This document shows positions 25,305-37,310 of a DNA stretch of 64,000 bases, one piece after another. Source of the DNA: CAWUFC02 sp963921335 (GTDB lineage Bacteria > Pseudomonadota > Gammaproteobacteria > Pseudomonadales > Halieaceae); the NCBI GenBank assembly GCA_963921335.3, contig CAWUFC020000001.1:1488001-1552000 (forward strand), given 5' to 3'. The translations under genes and the position numbers were made by a program. Below the pieces are notes generated by a model that did not search any database, was not told the DNA's origin, and saw only the letters and a list, made by a program, of their open reading frames with translations. Within the stretch, counting starts at the first letter, position 1, and every line of letters begins with the position of its first letter.

Positions 25305-26368
25305 TCGACGTTAACAATCCAGCCGAAAGGGTCTTCCTTGCGGCCATACTGAATGCCGGTGAGCTCGTCATACAGGTGTTTGGAGACACTGCCCGCTTCG
25401 TTGTTATTGATCACGTATTCACGATCACGAAAGGCCAACATGCCTACCGGTGAAATCACTGCTGCTGTGCCACAACCAAACACCTCGGTAATAACGCCGC
25501 TCTCGATATCTGCCAGCACCTGTTCAATGTCGAGGCGTTCTTCGCTGACCTCGTAACCGAGATGAGGTGCCAGTGACAGAAGGGAGTCTCGAGTAATGCC
25601 CGGCAGAATGCTGCCGCTCAGTGAGGGCGTAGCAATCTTTTTGCCCTCGTAGACGAAGCAGATGTTCATTGCGCCGACTTCTTCGATATAGCGGCCTTCA
25701 ATGGCGTCTAACCAAAGCACCTGGGTAAAGCCCTTGCCGGCGACTTCTTCGCTCATCTGCAGGCTGGCGGAGTAGTTGCCACCGGTTTTGGCGTCGCCCA
25801 CGCCACCGACAACGGCGCGCCGGCAAACATCAGACACATACACCGACACCGGGTTAAATCCGGTCTCAAAGTAGGGGCCTGCCGGGCCGGTAATAATGTA
25901 GTGCATGTAATTAGCGGCCGCACCCAGTCCCAGCTTTGGGCTGGTGGCAATCATGGTGGGGCGAATGTACAGGGACGACCCCTCTACGTCGGGTACCCAG
26001 TTGCGGTCCAGGCTCACTAGCTTCTGCAGGGCTTCCAACTGCACCGCCTCGTCCACTTCGGGCATGACCATGCGGCGAGCAGAGTTGTTCAGGCGCCGGG
26101 CATTTTGCTCGGGGCGAAACAGATTGATGCCACCGTCATCGCGACGATAGGCTTTTAAGCCCTCGAAAATCTCCTGGCTGTAGTGCAGCACTGCCGCTGC
26201 CGGATCCAGTGACAGGTTGGCGTAGGGGCGTACTTCAGCTTCGTGCCAGCCCACACCCTGGTCAAAGACCTGGGAAAACATATGGTCTGAGAACACCGTG
26301 CCGAAACGGATGTTCTCCGGTACGGCGCCGCGTTCGTTTTCTGGCAGGGCGTTGACTGTAATCGCCAT
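25301..26368 (-). CDS. ilvE: Branched-chain amino-acid aminotransferase (ilvE type)
   Basis: This PLP fold-type IV aminotransferase of about 355 residues interconverts Leu, Ile and Val with their 2-oxo acids. YSQEIFEGLKAY, SLYIRPTMIA, GGNYSASLQ (following the PLP lysine in DAKTGGNY) and EVFGCGTAAVISPVG are class signatures. ATG at 26366-26368 is chosen over one six codons upstream because GGAG sits eight bases before it. Next to lrp, ior and an amino-acid dehydrogenase, it fits a branched-chain or aromatic amino-acid unit. Confidence 0.92.
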   Translation of the reverse strand: MAITVNALPENERGAVPENIRFGTVFSDHMFSQVFDQGVGWHEAEVRPYANLSLDPAAAVLHYSQEIFEGLKAYRRDDGGINLFRPEQNARRLNNSARRMVMPEVDEAVQLEALQKLVSLDRNWVPDVEGSSLYIRPTMIATSPKLGLGAAANYMHYIITGPAGPYFETGFNPVSVYVSDVCRRAVVGGVGDAKTGGNYSASLQMSEEVAGKGFTQVLWLDAIEGRYIEEVGAMNICFVYEGKKIATPSLSGSILPGITRDSLLSLAPHLGYEVSEERLDIEQVLADIESGVITEVFGCGTAAVISPVGMLAFRDREYVINNNEAGSVSKHLYDELTGIQYGRKEDPFGWIVNVD

Positions 26369-26468
26369 GGGTAGAGCTCCACGCAAACCCTTACGGGGCT
26401 AGTTTCTAACAAGCCCTCCATTATGCACTAAGTTGGCCCCCGCACTAGCGCAGAGAGCACTGAAGTGG

Positions 26469-26954
26469 TCAAAGTTGGCTAAATAATGGCAGTTGGGTTG
26501 AGTTTTTAATCTCGGTAACCGCGATATGGGAGTGCACTTCGCCAATATGGTCCAGCGCAGTCAGCTGCTCTCTGACAAAGCGCTCGTAGTGACGGATATC
26601 CCGGGCCACGATCTTAAGCATGTAGTCCCAGCTGCCGGCCATGGTGTAGCACTCCAGTACCTCAGGGAATTCCCGCACTTTTTCCTCAAAGGCCTCCAGG
26701 TACACCCGACCCTGGCTGGACAAGTTGATCGTGGTGAAAACCACCAGCTCCATGCCCAGTTTTTCCCGATCCAGCAGATCAACCCTGCGATTGATCAGTC
26801 CCGCCTCCTGCAGCCGGTTGATGCGTCGCCAACAGGGAGACTGGGAGATGTTGATACGCTCTGCTATTTCCTGGGTGGTGAGGCTGGCATCGCGCTGCAG
26901 TAAATCCAGAATGCGAACATCCTGGGGGCTTAGTTCTATCGAATCATCGGACAT
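26469..26954 (-). CDS. Lrp/AsnC-family transcriptional regulator
   Basis: This 161-residue regulator has an N-terminal winged helix (LSPQDVRILDLLQRDASLTT then ISQSPCWRRINRLQEAGLI) and a C-terminal RAM effector domain (about residues 75-150; GSWDYMLKIVARDIRHYERF). Such proteins sense amino acids. It is divergent from the indolepyruvate oxidoreductase gene across 152 bp, and close to ilvE, so control of these genes is likely. A TATAAT box on the minus strand at 27005-27010 may be its -10. Confidence 0.88.
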   Translation of the reverse strand: MSDDSIELSPQDVRILDLLQRDASLTTQEIAERINISQSPCWRRINRLQEAGLINRRVDLLDREKLGMELVVFTTINLSSQGRVYLEAFEEKVREFPEVLECYTMAGSWDYMLKIVARDIRHYERFVREQLTALDHIGEVHSHIAVTEIKNSTQLPLFSQL

Positions 26955-27106
26955 ATTTGAATAAAAATTACAGTAAAGTTTCGGAATATGAAAAATATAG
27001 ACCCATTATAGCGTCTTATCGGGCATGGAAAGCATAAATTTGCGCGCCTGATATCGCTAGAATCTGCACCATACTTATAAACCCGGCCCGCGGACGGAGC
27101 AGAGTG

Positions 27107-30100
27107 ATGGCGCAGCGTAAGATCTCCCTAGACGACAAGTACGCACTGGATACCACTCGGGCCTATATGACCGGCATTGAAGCGCTGGTTCGCCTGCCCA
27201 TCCTGCAGCATCAGCGTGATCAGGAGCGTGGCCTCAATACCGCTGGATTTATATCCGGCTATCGCGGTTCTCCGCTGGGCGGCGTTGATCAGGCCATGTG
27301 GAAGGCCCAAAAGTATCTCGACGCTCACAACATCAAGTTTCAGCCCGGTGTAAACGAAGACCTGGCCGCAACCGCGGTTTGGGGCAGCCAGCAGGTTGGC
27401 CTGTTTGAGGGGGCGCGCTACGACGGGGTCTTTGGCATGTGGTATGGCAAAGGGCCCGGTGTGGATCGCAGCATGGATGTGATCAAGCACGCCAATGCTT
27501 TTGGTACCTCGCCTCATGGTGGCGTGCTGGCGGTAGCCGGTGATGACCACGCCAGTAAGTCCTCGACCTTGCCCCACCAATCGGAACACATGTTTATTGG
27601 CGCATCGATTCCGGTGCTCAGCCCGGCCAACGTACAGGAAGTGTTAGACCTGGGTATTTACGGATGGGAGCTGTCTCGCTACTGCGGCACCTGGGTTGCC
27701 CTAAAAGCCATCACCGAGAATATGGATTCAGCCATCTCCGCCGAGATTGATCCGGGTCGGGTGAACATTGTGCTGCCCGAGGATTTTGAGTTGCCCGCAG
27801 ACGGCGTGCATGCACGCTGGCCAGACAAGGCGCTGGATCAGGAACTGCGCCTGAACAAATACAAAATCTACGCGGCGCGTGAGTTTGCTCGCGTGAACGG
27901 CCTGAACAAAGTCGTATTGGACAGCCCGAATGCCCGCCTGGGCATCATGACTACCGGCAAAGCCTACCTGGATGTTATGCAGGCGCTGGAAGACCTCGGC
28001 ATCGACGAGGAGAGAGCGTCCGCCATCGGTCTGCGGGTGTTTAAAGTGGGCATGAGCTGGCCGCTTGAGCCAACGGGGACCCATGAGTTTGCCACTGGCC
28101 TTGAAGAAATCCTGGTCGTAGAAGAAAAGCGCTCAATTCTCGAAGACCAGCTCACCGGGCAGCTTTATAACTGGCCAGTTGATCAGCGGCCTCGCGTGAT
28201 TGGGGAGTTTGATGAAGACGGGCGCGACCTGCTGCCCAATTTGGGCGAGTTGACCCCTGCCATGGTGGCCCGCGCGATTGCCGGGCGTATGCGCCGTTTC
28301 TACCAGGACGAGGTGATCGACAAGCGCCTGGCGTTTTACAACCAGAAAGAGCGGTCCCTGGCGCAACCCCGCGAGCAATTGGAACGCATACCTCACTACT
28401 GTTCGGGTTGTCCGCACAGCACTTCCACGCGTGTACCGGAAGGCAGCCGCGCCCTTGGTGGTATTGGTTGCCACTATATGGGCACCTGGGAAGAGGGCGA
28501 TCGCCTCGCCGAGACATTTTCGCAGATGGGTGGCGAGGGTGTGAGCTGGGTTGGCCAGGCGCACTTCACCGACACCAAGCATGTGTTCCAGAACCTGGGC
28601 GATGGCACCTATTTTCACTCGGGACTGTTGGCTATTCGTCAGGCGATCGCCGCCGGTGTGAATATCACCTACAAAATTTTGTACAACGATGCGGTCGCCA
28701 TGACCGGCGGCCAGCCTGTAGACGGCAGTCTGTCGGTGGCGCAAATGATCCAACAGCTACAGGGTGAGGGCGTGAAGCGATTGGCCCTGATGTCAGACGC
28801 GCCTGACAAGCATCGAGGTGCTTTCAGTAGCTTTTCGGGCTTCAGCCTGCATAATCGTGACGAGTTGATGGCGGTTGAAAAAGAGCTGCGCGAAGTAGAA
28901 GGCACCAGCGTGCTGATCTATGAGCAAACTTGTGCTGCGGAAAAACGCCGGCGCCGCAAGAAAGGCTTGCTGGAAGACCCGGCGCGCCGGGTACTGATTA
29001 ACCAGGCGGTGTGCGAGGGTTGCGGCGATTGCTCCATTCAGTCCAACTGTCTTTCGGTGATGCCAGTGGAGACAGAGCTGGGTCGCAAGCGGCAAATTGA
29101 CCAGAGCGCCTGTAACAAGGACTACAGCTGCGTGAAGGGTTTTTGCCCCAGCTTTGTGAGTGTGGTGGGCGGCTCCCTGCGCAAGAGCACCCTGGCCAAC
29201 GACGAACACGGGTTTGGCGAATTGCCCGCGCCACGTTTGGCGCCTGTGGAAGATCAGCCCTGGAACATTGTGGTGGCCGGGGTGGGTGGCACTGGCGTAC
29301 TGACCATTGCCGCGTTGGTGGCCATGGCAGCGCATATTGAGGGTAAGGGCTGCGCCACAATGAACCAGACCGGGTTGGCGCAGAAGTTTGGCGCCGTGGT
29401 GAGTCATGTACGGGTAGGTCGCGAGCAGAATGCCATCAACTCTTTACGTATACCCGCCGGCGATGCCGATTTGTTGCTCGGTTGCGATCTGGTCGTGGCC
29501 GCGGGCGATGAGGCCATGGCCAAGGTGAACCTAGAGCGCAGTCACGCGATAGTTAACGATTTCGAATCAGCGACTGCCGAGTTCATCACTAACCCCGATA
29601 TTGCGTTTCCGTCTCAGGCGATGAAAGACACAATTCGTGAAGAAGTCGGTGCAGACAAAGTCGACTTTCTCAACGTGACTGACATTGCGACCCAGTTATT
29701 CGGTGATTCGATTGCCAGTAACCTGTTTCTGTTGGGCTATGCCTACCAACAGGGACTGGTGCCGGTGGGAGCAGAAGCCCTGGCTCAAGCGATTGAACTA
29801 AACGGCGTAGCCATCGAGTTCAATCAGCAGGCATTTTTGTGGGGTCGTCGAGCGGCCCATGACCTGGATAAGGTCGTCAAGGTTGCCCAGTTGGAAGACT
29901 CTTTTGAGCCCATTACCGATCTGGATGCACTGGTCGCCGATAGGGCATCTCGCCTGCGTGACTACCAGAATGAGGCCTATGCACAGCGTTACCTGGCTAC
30001 CATTGCGCGCGTACGCGAGGCTGATTCTGACGGTGTTTTGAGCATGGCGGTAGCTCGTAACCTTTATAAGCTAATGGCCTACAAAGACGAGTACGAAGTG

Positions 30101-30574
30101 GCGCGTCTTTATGCCGACCCGGCATTCAAGGCACAGCTTGCCAGTGAATTTGAGGGCGATTACCGGCTGGAGTTTCACCTGGCGCCGCCCTTCCTGGCGG
30201 GTAAAGACGCGGACAGCGGGCTGCCTACAAAGCGTAGGCTGGGCGGCTGGGTGTTACCGGTGTTCTCTGTATTGGCAAAACTGCGCGGCCTTCGCGGTAC
30301 GGCCTTTGATCCGTTCGGCTATATGGCGGAGCGAAAGCTGGAGCGTCAACTCATTGCAGATTACGAGCAAAATCTGGATGAGGTGATTGCACTGCTGTCG
30401 GAGTCCAATTACGACACTGCATTGGAGTTGGCCGAGTTGCCCGCCCAGATGCGTGGTTACGGGCATGTCAAAGAGCGCAATGTGGCGCAGGCCCGCGCCC
30501 GTCATCAATATCTCATGGGACTGTTACGTGGCGATAACATTCAAGTTGTAAACCTGTACGAGTCGGCAGCCTAG
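27107..30574 (+). CDS. Indolepyruvate:ferredoxin oxidoreductase, fused alpha-beta subunits
   Basis: This 1155-residue enzyme oxidatively decarboxylates indolepyruvate and other aryl or branched 2-oxo acids to acyl-CoA, reducing ferredoxin. Visible parts, in order, are the N-terminal TPP-dependent domain (FISGYRGSPLGGVDQAMWKA), the second TPP region CSGCPHSTSTRVPEGSRALG (about 440), ferredoxin-like cysteines CEGCGDCSIQSNCLSVMP (about 645-665), and the gamma domain VVAGVGGTGVLTIAALVAM (about 725). ATG 27107 has GGAGC at 27096-27100; a GTG one codon earlier is possible. The fused form is typical of proteobacteria. It lies beside Lrp, ilvE and an amino-acid dehydrogenase. Confidence 0.93.
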   Translation: MAQRKISLDDKYALDTTRAYMTGIEALVRLPILQHQRDQERGLNTAGFISGYRGSPLGGVDQAMWKAQKYLDAHNIKFQPGVNEDLAATAVWGSQQVGLFEGARYDGVFGMWYGKGPGVDRSMDVIKHANAFGTSPHGGVLAVAGDDHASKSSTLPHQSEHMFIGASIPVLSPANVQEVLDLGIYGWELSRYCGTWVALKAITENMDSAISAEIDPGRVNIVLPEDFELPADGVHARWPDKALDQELRLNKYKIYAAREFARVNGLNKVVLDSPNARLGIMTTGKAYLDVMQALEDLGIDEERASAIGLRVFKVGMSWPLEPTGTHEFATGLEEILVVEEKRSILEDQLTGQLYNWPVDQRPRVIGEFDEDGRDLLPNLGELTPAMVARAIAGRMRRFYQDEVIDKRLAFYNQKERSLAQPREQLERIPHYCSGCPHSTSTRVPEGSRALGGIGCHYMGTWEEGDRLAETFSQMGGEGVSWVGQAHFTDTKHVFQNLGDGTYFHSGLLAIRQAIAAGVNITYKILYNDAVAMTGGQPVDGSLSVAQMIQQLQGEGVKRLALMSDAPDKHRGAFSSFSGFSLHNRDELMAVEKELREVEGTSVLIYEQTCAAEKRRRRKKGLLEDPARRVLINQAVCEGCGDCSIQSNCLSVMPVETELGRKRQIDQSACNKDYSCVKGFCPSFVSVVGGSLRKSTLANDEHGFGELPAPRLAPVEDQPWNIVVAGVGGTGVLTIAALVAMAAHIEGKGCATMNQTGLAQKFGAVVSHVRVGREQNAINSLRIPAGDADLLLGCDLVVAAGDEAMAKVNLERSHAIVNDFESATAEFITNPDIAFPSQAMKDTIREEVGADKVDFLNVTDIATQLFGDSIASNLFLLGYAYQQGLVPVGAEALAQAIELNGVAIEFNQQAFLWGRRAAHDLDKVVKVAQLEDSFEPITDLDALVADRASRLRDYQNEAYAQRYLATIARVREADSDGVLSMAVARNLYKLMAYKDEYEVARLYADPAFKAQLASEFEGDYRLEFHLAPPFLAGKDADSGLPTKRRLGGWVLPVFSVLAKLRGLRGTAFDPFGYMAERKLERQLIADYEQNLDEVIALLSESNYDTALELAELPAQMRGYGHVKERNVAQARARHQYLMGLLRGDNIQVVNLYESAA

Positions 30575-30595
30575 GTTTAAGTGGAGGAGTGATCC

Positions 30596-31657
30596 ATGTC
30601 TGTATTTTGTCATCCTGATTTTGATCAGCACGAATTGGTGGCGTTTAAAGAGGACGAGGCCAGTGGTCTGCGCGCCATTGTCGCGGTGCACAGTTCCCGA
30701 TTGGGGCCGGCCACCGGTGGCTGCCGTATGTTTGCCTATGCCGATGAGCACGCGGCCCTGGCAGATGTGCTGCGCCTGTCGCGGGGTATGACGTATAAAT
30801 CGGCCATGGCGGGCATCCCCCTTGGGGGTGGTAAGGCCGTGATCATTGGCGATCCTGCCCAGCACAAAAGTCGCGATTTGCTGCTGGCGATGGGTGATTT
30901 TGTTCAGGGCCTGAACGGTGCCTACGTGACCGCTGAAGACAGCGGTACCGGTGTTAGTGACATGGCGGTGATCGCTGAGCGAACCCGTCATGTCTCCGGG
31001 GTTGTGAAAGGCGAAAGCGGCGGTGGCGATCCGTCGCCGACGACTGCCTATGGGGTTTATCAGGGCATTCGGGCAGCAGTGCGGTTCCGCTTTAATAGTG
31101 ATTTAAAAGGCGTGCGAGTAGCTCTGCAGGGCGTGGGCAACGTGGGTTATCACTTGGCTAAATTTCTGGTGGATGAGGGTGCAGACGTTCTGGTTGCCGA
31201 TATTAATACCCGTAATATCGACCGCGCTGTTTCCGACCTTGGGGTAACGCCTGTTGCCCTGTCAGATATTCTTAGTGCAGATGTTGATGTGCTGGCACCC
31301 TGTGCGCTGGGCGGTGCGATCAGTGAGGCCAGTGTGGATGACATCAAGGCCACGATTGTAGCGGGTGCAGCCAATAACCAGCTGGATACCGCCGAGATGG
31401 ATGCAGCTCTGATGAGTCGCGGTATTCTTTACGCGCCTGATTATGTGATCAATGCAGGCGGCATCATCGATGTGTACTACCAAACCCAGGGTCAGCGCGA
31501 CCAGGAGATGCTGCGCGAGCACGTCGACCATATTGGTAACTGCCTGACCGAGATTTTTGAGCGCTCGGCTAAAACCGGCCAGGCCACCGGCGCCATTGCC
31601 GATGCCATGGCGGAAGAAATCTTTAAGGGCCCGGGGGGCGCGCAGCGCGCTGCCTAG
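30596..31657 (+). CDS. Glu/Leu/Phe/Val dehydrogenase (leucine dehydrogenase type)
   Basis: This 353-residue NAD-dependent amino-acid dehydrogenase carries GPATGGCRMFAYADEHAAL, MTYKSAMAGIPLGGGKAVI (catalytic lysine region), the Rossmann motif VALQGVGNVGYHLAKFL and YVINAGGIIDVYYQ. Length and motifs point to leucine/valine or phenylalanine rather than glutamate dehydrogenase. A strong ribosome-binding site, GGAGGAG, precedes the ATG. It is 21 bp after the ior gene and probably co-transcribed, supplying 2-oxo acids to the oxidoreductase. Confidence 0.9.
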   Translation: MSVFCHPDFDQHELVAFKEDEASGLRAIVAVHSSRLGPATGGCRMFAYADEHAALADVLRLSRGMTYKSAMAGIPLGGGKAVIIGDPAQHKSRDLLLAMGDFVQGLNGAYVTAEDSGTGVSDMAVIAERTRHVSGVVKGESGGGDPSPTTAYGVYQGIRAAVRFRFNSDLKGVRVALQGVGNVGYHLAKFLVDEGADVLVADINTRNIDRAVSDLGVTPVALSDILSADVDVLAPCALGGAISEASVDDIKATIVAGAANNQLDTAEMDAALMSRGILYAPDYVINAGGIIDVYYQTQGQRDQEMLREHVDHIGNCLTEIFERSAKTGQATGAIADAMAEEIFKGPGGAQRAA

Positions 31658-31668
31658 GCAGCAGCGAT

Positions 31669-32163
31669 TTAGCTCACAGAGTAGCCTTTTGCCGTGAGGC
31701 AACTCGACATGGCGCGTTTGAAGTTATCGAGGCCGGCGGCTTCTTGCTGCGCAGCGGCCTGTTCATTGGCCTGTGCCTGTGCAGCTTTCTGTTGTCGGCT
31801 TTGTGCGCCGCCGCGCATGGCGCCAGCAGCTGCGCCAATCTGGGCGCCTTTCTTGTAGTCATCGTCGGCAATTTCACCAATCACGGCGCCTCGCGCTGCA
31901 CCGCGTGCTGCTCCTCGCAGACGAGAACCATCAGCGCCAGACTCAACCTCGGCAGCTTGAAACTCTGGAGGGTTCATGGGGTCGTAGGCGGTTTGCTCTT
32001 GAGCCCAGTTGTAACACTCGTAGTCGTCCTTGCCCTGTTGTTCGGCGCTTTGTTGTTGTGCCGGGTAATCGAACAGGCCGACTGATTTGCCGAGGTTTTG
32101 AGCCGATAAGACGGTGCTAACGCACATGCTTAGTGTGAATACAGCGATGTTGGTCAACTTCAT
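31669..32163 (-). CDS. Secreted glycine-zipper-like protein of unknown function
   Basis: This 164-residue protein starts with a signal peptide (MKLTNIAVFTLSMCVSTVLS, then AQN). It has a Gln-rich segment, a single CYNWA motif, and a central Ala/Gly-rich stretch (RGAARGAARGAVIGEI and GAQIGAAAGAMRGGAQ) resembling glycine-zipper envelope proteins, with a Gln/Ala-rich tail that is probably helical. Two cysteines in the mature part (CYNW and SSCLTAKG) may form a disulfide. The start is the ATG just before the signal peptide. It is convergent with the dehydrogenase gene. Function unknown. Confidence 0.75.
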   Translation of the reverse strand: MKLTNIAVFTLSMCVSTVLSAQNLGKSVGLFDYPAQQQSAEQQGKDDYECYNWAQEQTAYDPMNPPEFQAAEVESGADGSRLRGAARGAARGAVIGEIADDDYKKGAQIGAAAGAMRGGAQSRQQKAAQAQANEQAAAQQEAAGLDNFKRAMSSCLTAKGYSVS

Positions 32164-32240
32164 TAGAGGGAACCTTTGATTCTTCTGGGTCGGGTTTACT
32201 AACAACTATAGCTATTTCCTGCGAGATTGAATGGACGACG

Positions 32241-32525
32241 TCAGGCAGACGTCACCGTGATCTTTAAACCCAGAGCCGCCAGAATCGCAAATAAGCTCTT
32301 CAGGGTTGGGTTACCCTTTTTGCTCAGGGTTCGGTAGAGCTGCTCACGTGAAAGACCAGTATCTTCTGCGATGTTGTGCATACCCCTGGCACGCGCCACT
32401 TCGCCGATAGCTTCAGCAATCAAAGCATGATTGCCGGTTTCGAAGGCTTCTTCCAAGTAAGCACGCTGCGATTCTGTAGTATCGAGGAATTTCGCCGCAT
32501 CCCACTTGTAGGTTTTTATACTCAT
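32241..32525 (-). CDS. HTH antitoxin (addiction-module antidote, HigA-like)
   Basis: This 94-residue protein has an XRE-type helix-turn-helix (HNIAEDTGLSREQLYRTLSK) and the C-terminal PTLKSLFAILAALGLKITV, the pattern of antidotes paired with RelE/HigB-like toxins. The ATG (32523-32525) overlaps the stop of the upstream toxin remnant as ATGA, the classical toxin-antitoxin arrangement. With the toxin damaged, it may survive as an orphan regulator. Confidence 0.85.
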   Translation of the reverse strand: MSIKTYKWDAAKFLDTTESQRAYLEEAFETGNHALIAEAIGEVARARGMHNIAEDTGLSREQLYRTLSKKGNPTLKSLFAILAALGLKITVTSA

Positions 32526-32751
32526 TTCAGCTTCTCAAGTGCTTTTCTGGCAAGAGGAATATCTTGCGGCTGACTTTGTTTACTTCCGCCGACCAGCAGC
32601 AGAAGTTTGTTTTCTTTTTGCCAAGAGATTTGCGGTCTCCAATGCCGTGTTCCAGTTTCTTAACTGCGAAGCTCACCTGGCCCAGGGTCTCTCGATTCTT
32701 GAGCCTGCTAAGCCAACGCTCAAACACATCCGTGTATTCAAGATCGTACAC
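32522..32751 (-). pseudogene. Toxin remnant (RelE/HigB-like) with internal deletion
   Basis: The N-terminus MYDLEYTDVFERWLSRLKNR and LEHGIGDRKSLG is clearly that of addiction-module killer proteins. The C-terminal piece KLLLLVGGSKQSQPQDIPLA plus ARKALEKLK is present but in another frame, ending at TGA 32522-32524. The middle (the segment usually containing a GPGYR-type active-site strand, about 25 codons) is missing. The loss is near 32605-32635. In the original frame translation ends at 32527. This is larger than the one-base shifts elsewhere and looks like real decay. The start is taken as GTG 32749-32751. Confidence 0.8.
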
Positions 32752-32857
32752 AAAATTGTAGTTTAAAAACTAATAAATGGACAGTTCCTTGTCTTAGTCT
32801 TAAACATAGCGGGGGAATGAAGGCCGGTTGGAACTATGTTCCAACGGATTCAGTCAA

Positions 32858-35710
<2,853 letters not shown>

Positions 35711-35717
35711 AGATCAC

Positions 35718-35734
35718 CTGCTAAAACCAAACAG
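35718..35734 (-). promoter_or_regulatory. LexA-box-like sequence upstream of uvrA (one base too long)
   Basis: CTG (35718-35720) and CAG (35732-35734) flank 11 bases; the gammaproteobacterial LexA operator has 10. The spacer contains A4 and A3 runs, and this assembly has homopolymer miscounts elsewhere. It could be a real SOS box with an inserted A, or chance. Confidence 0.3.
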
Positions 35735-35851
35735 GAAATTATAATCCGGCGGCCAACTGCGGCGCAAAATTTCAGTGGCTTTTATGCCAAATCACTGGTC
35801 AAAACTGCTACCATGCGCGCCGCGCCACAAAGGCGCACAGTAGGAAACCCC

Positions 35852-37213
35852 TTGATTACCGAACACCCCATGTCAGCGCTGGAAAGGCGCGCCGTTGCCA
35901 GCCTGGCAGCCCTGTACAGCTTTCGCATGCTGGCGCTGTTTATGGTGCTGCCGTTGTTGTCGCTGTATGCCGACACGCTGGCGGGCAGCACGGCCTTTCT
36001 GCTGGGGCTGGCGCTGGGTTGTTATGGCCTGACCCAGGCTATTTTCCAGATTCCTTTCGGTTTGCTGTCTGACAAAGTAGGGCGCAAGCCGGTAATTATT
36101 GGTGGGCTCATTCTCTTTGCCCTGGGCAGCGTGTTGGCCGCGAACGCTGACACCATCTGGGGTGTGATTGCAGGGCGTACCCTGCAGGGTGCCGGCGCGA
36201 TCGCCAGTACCGTGATGGCGCTGGTGGCCGACGTGACCCGCGATGAGCAGCGCACCAAGGCCATGGCCATGGTGGGCATGAGTATCGGCGCCTCGTTTGC
36301 CGTGGCCCTGATAGTAGGCCCGATTGTGGCTGGCTGGGCAGGCTTGCCCGGTGTGTTTTATTTCACAGCGGTGCTGGCAGTCATAGGCATCGGCATCGTC
36401 ATAAAGTTGGTGCCCACGCCGGTCACGGCACACCGCAACCGCCGCGAGACTGGCACCGTGCCGGGACTGATCAAGCGCTCATTTTTCGATATGAGCCTGA
36501 CCAAGCTGAACCTGAGCATCTTCTTTTTGCACTTTATTCTGATGGCGGGCTTTGTGGTGGTGCCACTGATACTGGAACAGCGCCTGGGTCTGGATCGCAC
36601 CAACCACTGGCTGGTGTATTTGCCCGCGCTGTTACTGTCTATCGCAGGCATGGTGCCGCTGATGATTCTGGCGGAGCGGCGTGGATACCTGAAGCAGGCT
36701 TTTGTGGGGGCCGTGCTGCTGCTGGTGCTTTCCCAGGCCCTGATGGCATCTGAGGCCTCTGCATGGTGGTTTTATACCGGTCTTTGGCTGTTCTTTATTG
36801 GTTTTAACTATCTGGAAGCTACCTTGCCATCACTGGTCAGCAAGACGGTGTATGCCGGTGGCAAAGGTACGGCGCTGGGGGTGTATTCCACCTTTCAGTT
36901 TCTGGGTGCTTTTGCCGGTGGTGCAGCGGGCGGATATGCCCTGCAGGTGGCAGGCAGCGCCGGGGTGTTTAGCCTCTGCGTGGTTGTGGCCATGCTGTGG
37001 GTGCTGATTGCCCTGACCATTGAAGCGCCTAAGCACATGGCCAACCTGGTGTTTACGCTGGATGATCCGGCCCAACTGGAGCAAACCCTGCAGCAATTGC
37101 AGGGTGCCAAAGGTGTGGAAGACCTGGTGGTGCTGCAAGAGGAGCTCACCCTGTATTTAAGGGTGGATGAAAGGGTGTTTGACCAAGGCCTGGTAGCCTC
37201 TTTGCCCAGGTAA
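35852..37213 (+). CDS. MFS transporter, YajR-like, with C-terminal soluble domain
   Basis: A 12-helix major facilitator of about 453 residues. GLLSDKVGRKPVIIGGLILF is the MFS signature after helix 2. GLALGCYGLTQAIFQIPFG matches the drug:proton antiporter family. The C-terminus beyond residue 390 (FTLDDPAQLEQTLQQLQGAK ... DLVVLQEELTLYLRVDE) is a small soluble ferredoxin-like domain as in E. coli YajR. The TTG at 35852 has AGGA at 35842-35845 seven bases upstream; ATG 35870 is an alternative start without a ribosome-binding site. The substrate is unknown. The uvrA-MFS order is conserved, but the usual next gene, ssb, lies 5.2 kb away. Confidence 0.85.
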   Translation: MITEHPMSALERRAVASLAALYSFRMLALFMVLPLLSLYADTLAGSTAFLLGLALGCYGLTQAIFQIPFGLLSDKVGRKPVIIGGLILFALGSVLAANADTIWGVIAGRTLQGAGAIASTVMALVADVTRDEQRTKAMAMVGMSIGASFAVALIVGPIVAGWAGLPGVFYFTAVLAVIGIGIVIKLVPTPVTAHRNRRETGTVPGLIKRSFFDMSLTKLNLSIFFLHFILMAGFVVVPLILEQRLGLDRTNHWLVYLPALLLSIAGMVPLMILAERRGYLKQAFVGAVLLLVLSQALMASEASAWWFYTGLWLFFIGFNYLEATLPSLVSKTVYAGGKGTALGVYSTFQFLGAFAGGAAGGYALQVAGSAGVFSLCVVVAMLWVLIALTIEAPKHMANLVFTLDDPAQLEQTLQQLQGAKGVEDLVVLQEELTLYLRVDERVFDQGLVASLPR

Positions 37214-37310
37214 TTCAGATTGAACGAATCAGAATAATACTGCCTCTTGTTGTCCTGTTGTGGAGGGTCTAGTTTGAACTGACCGGCACACGTTGACACA
37301 GGGACGTTCA

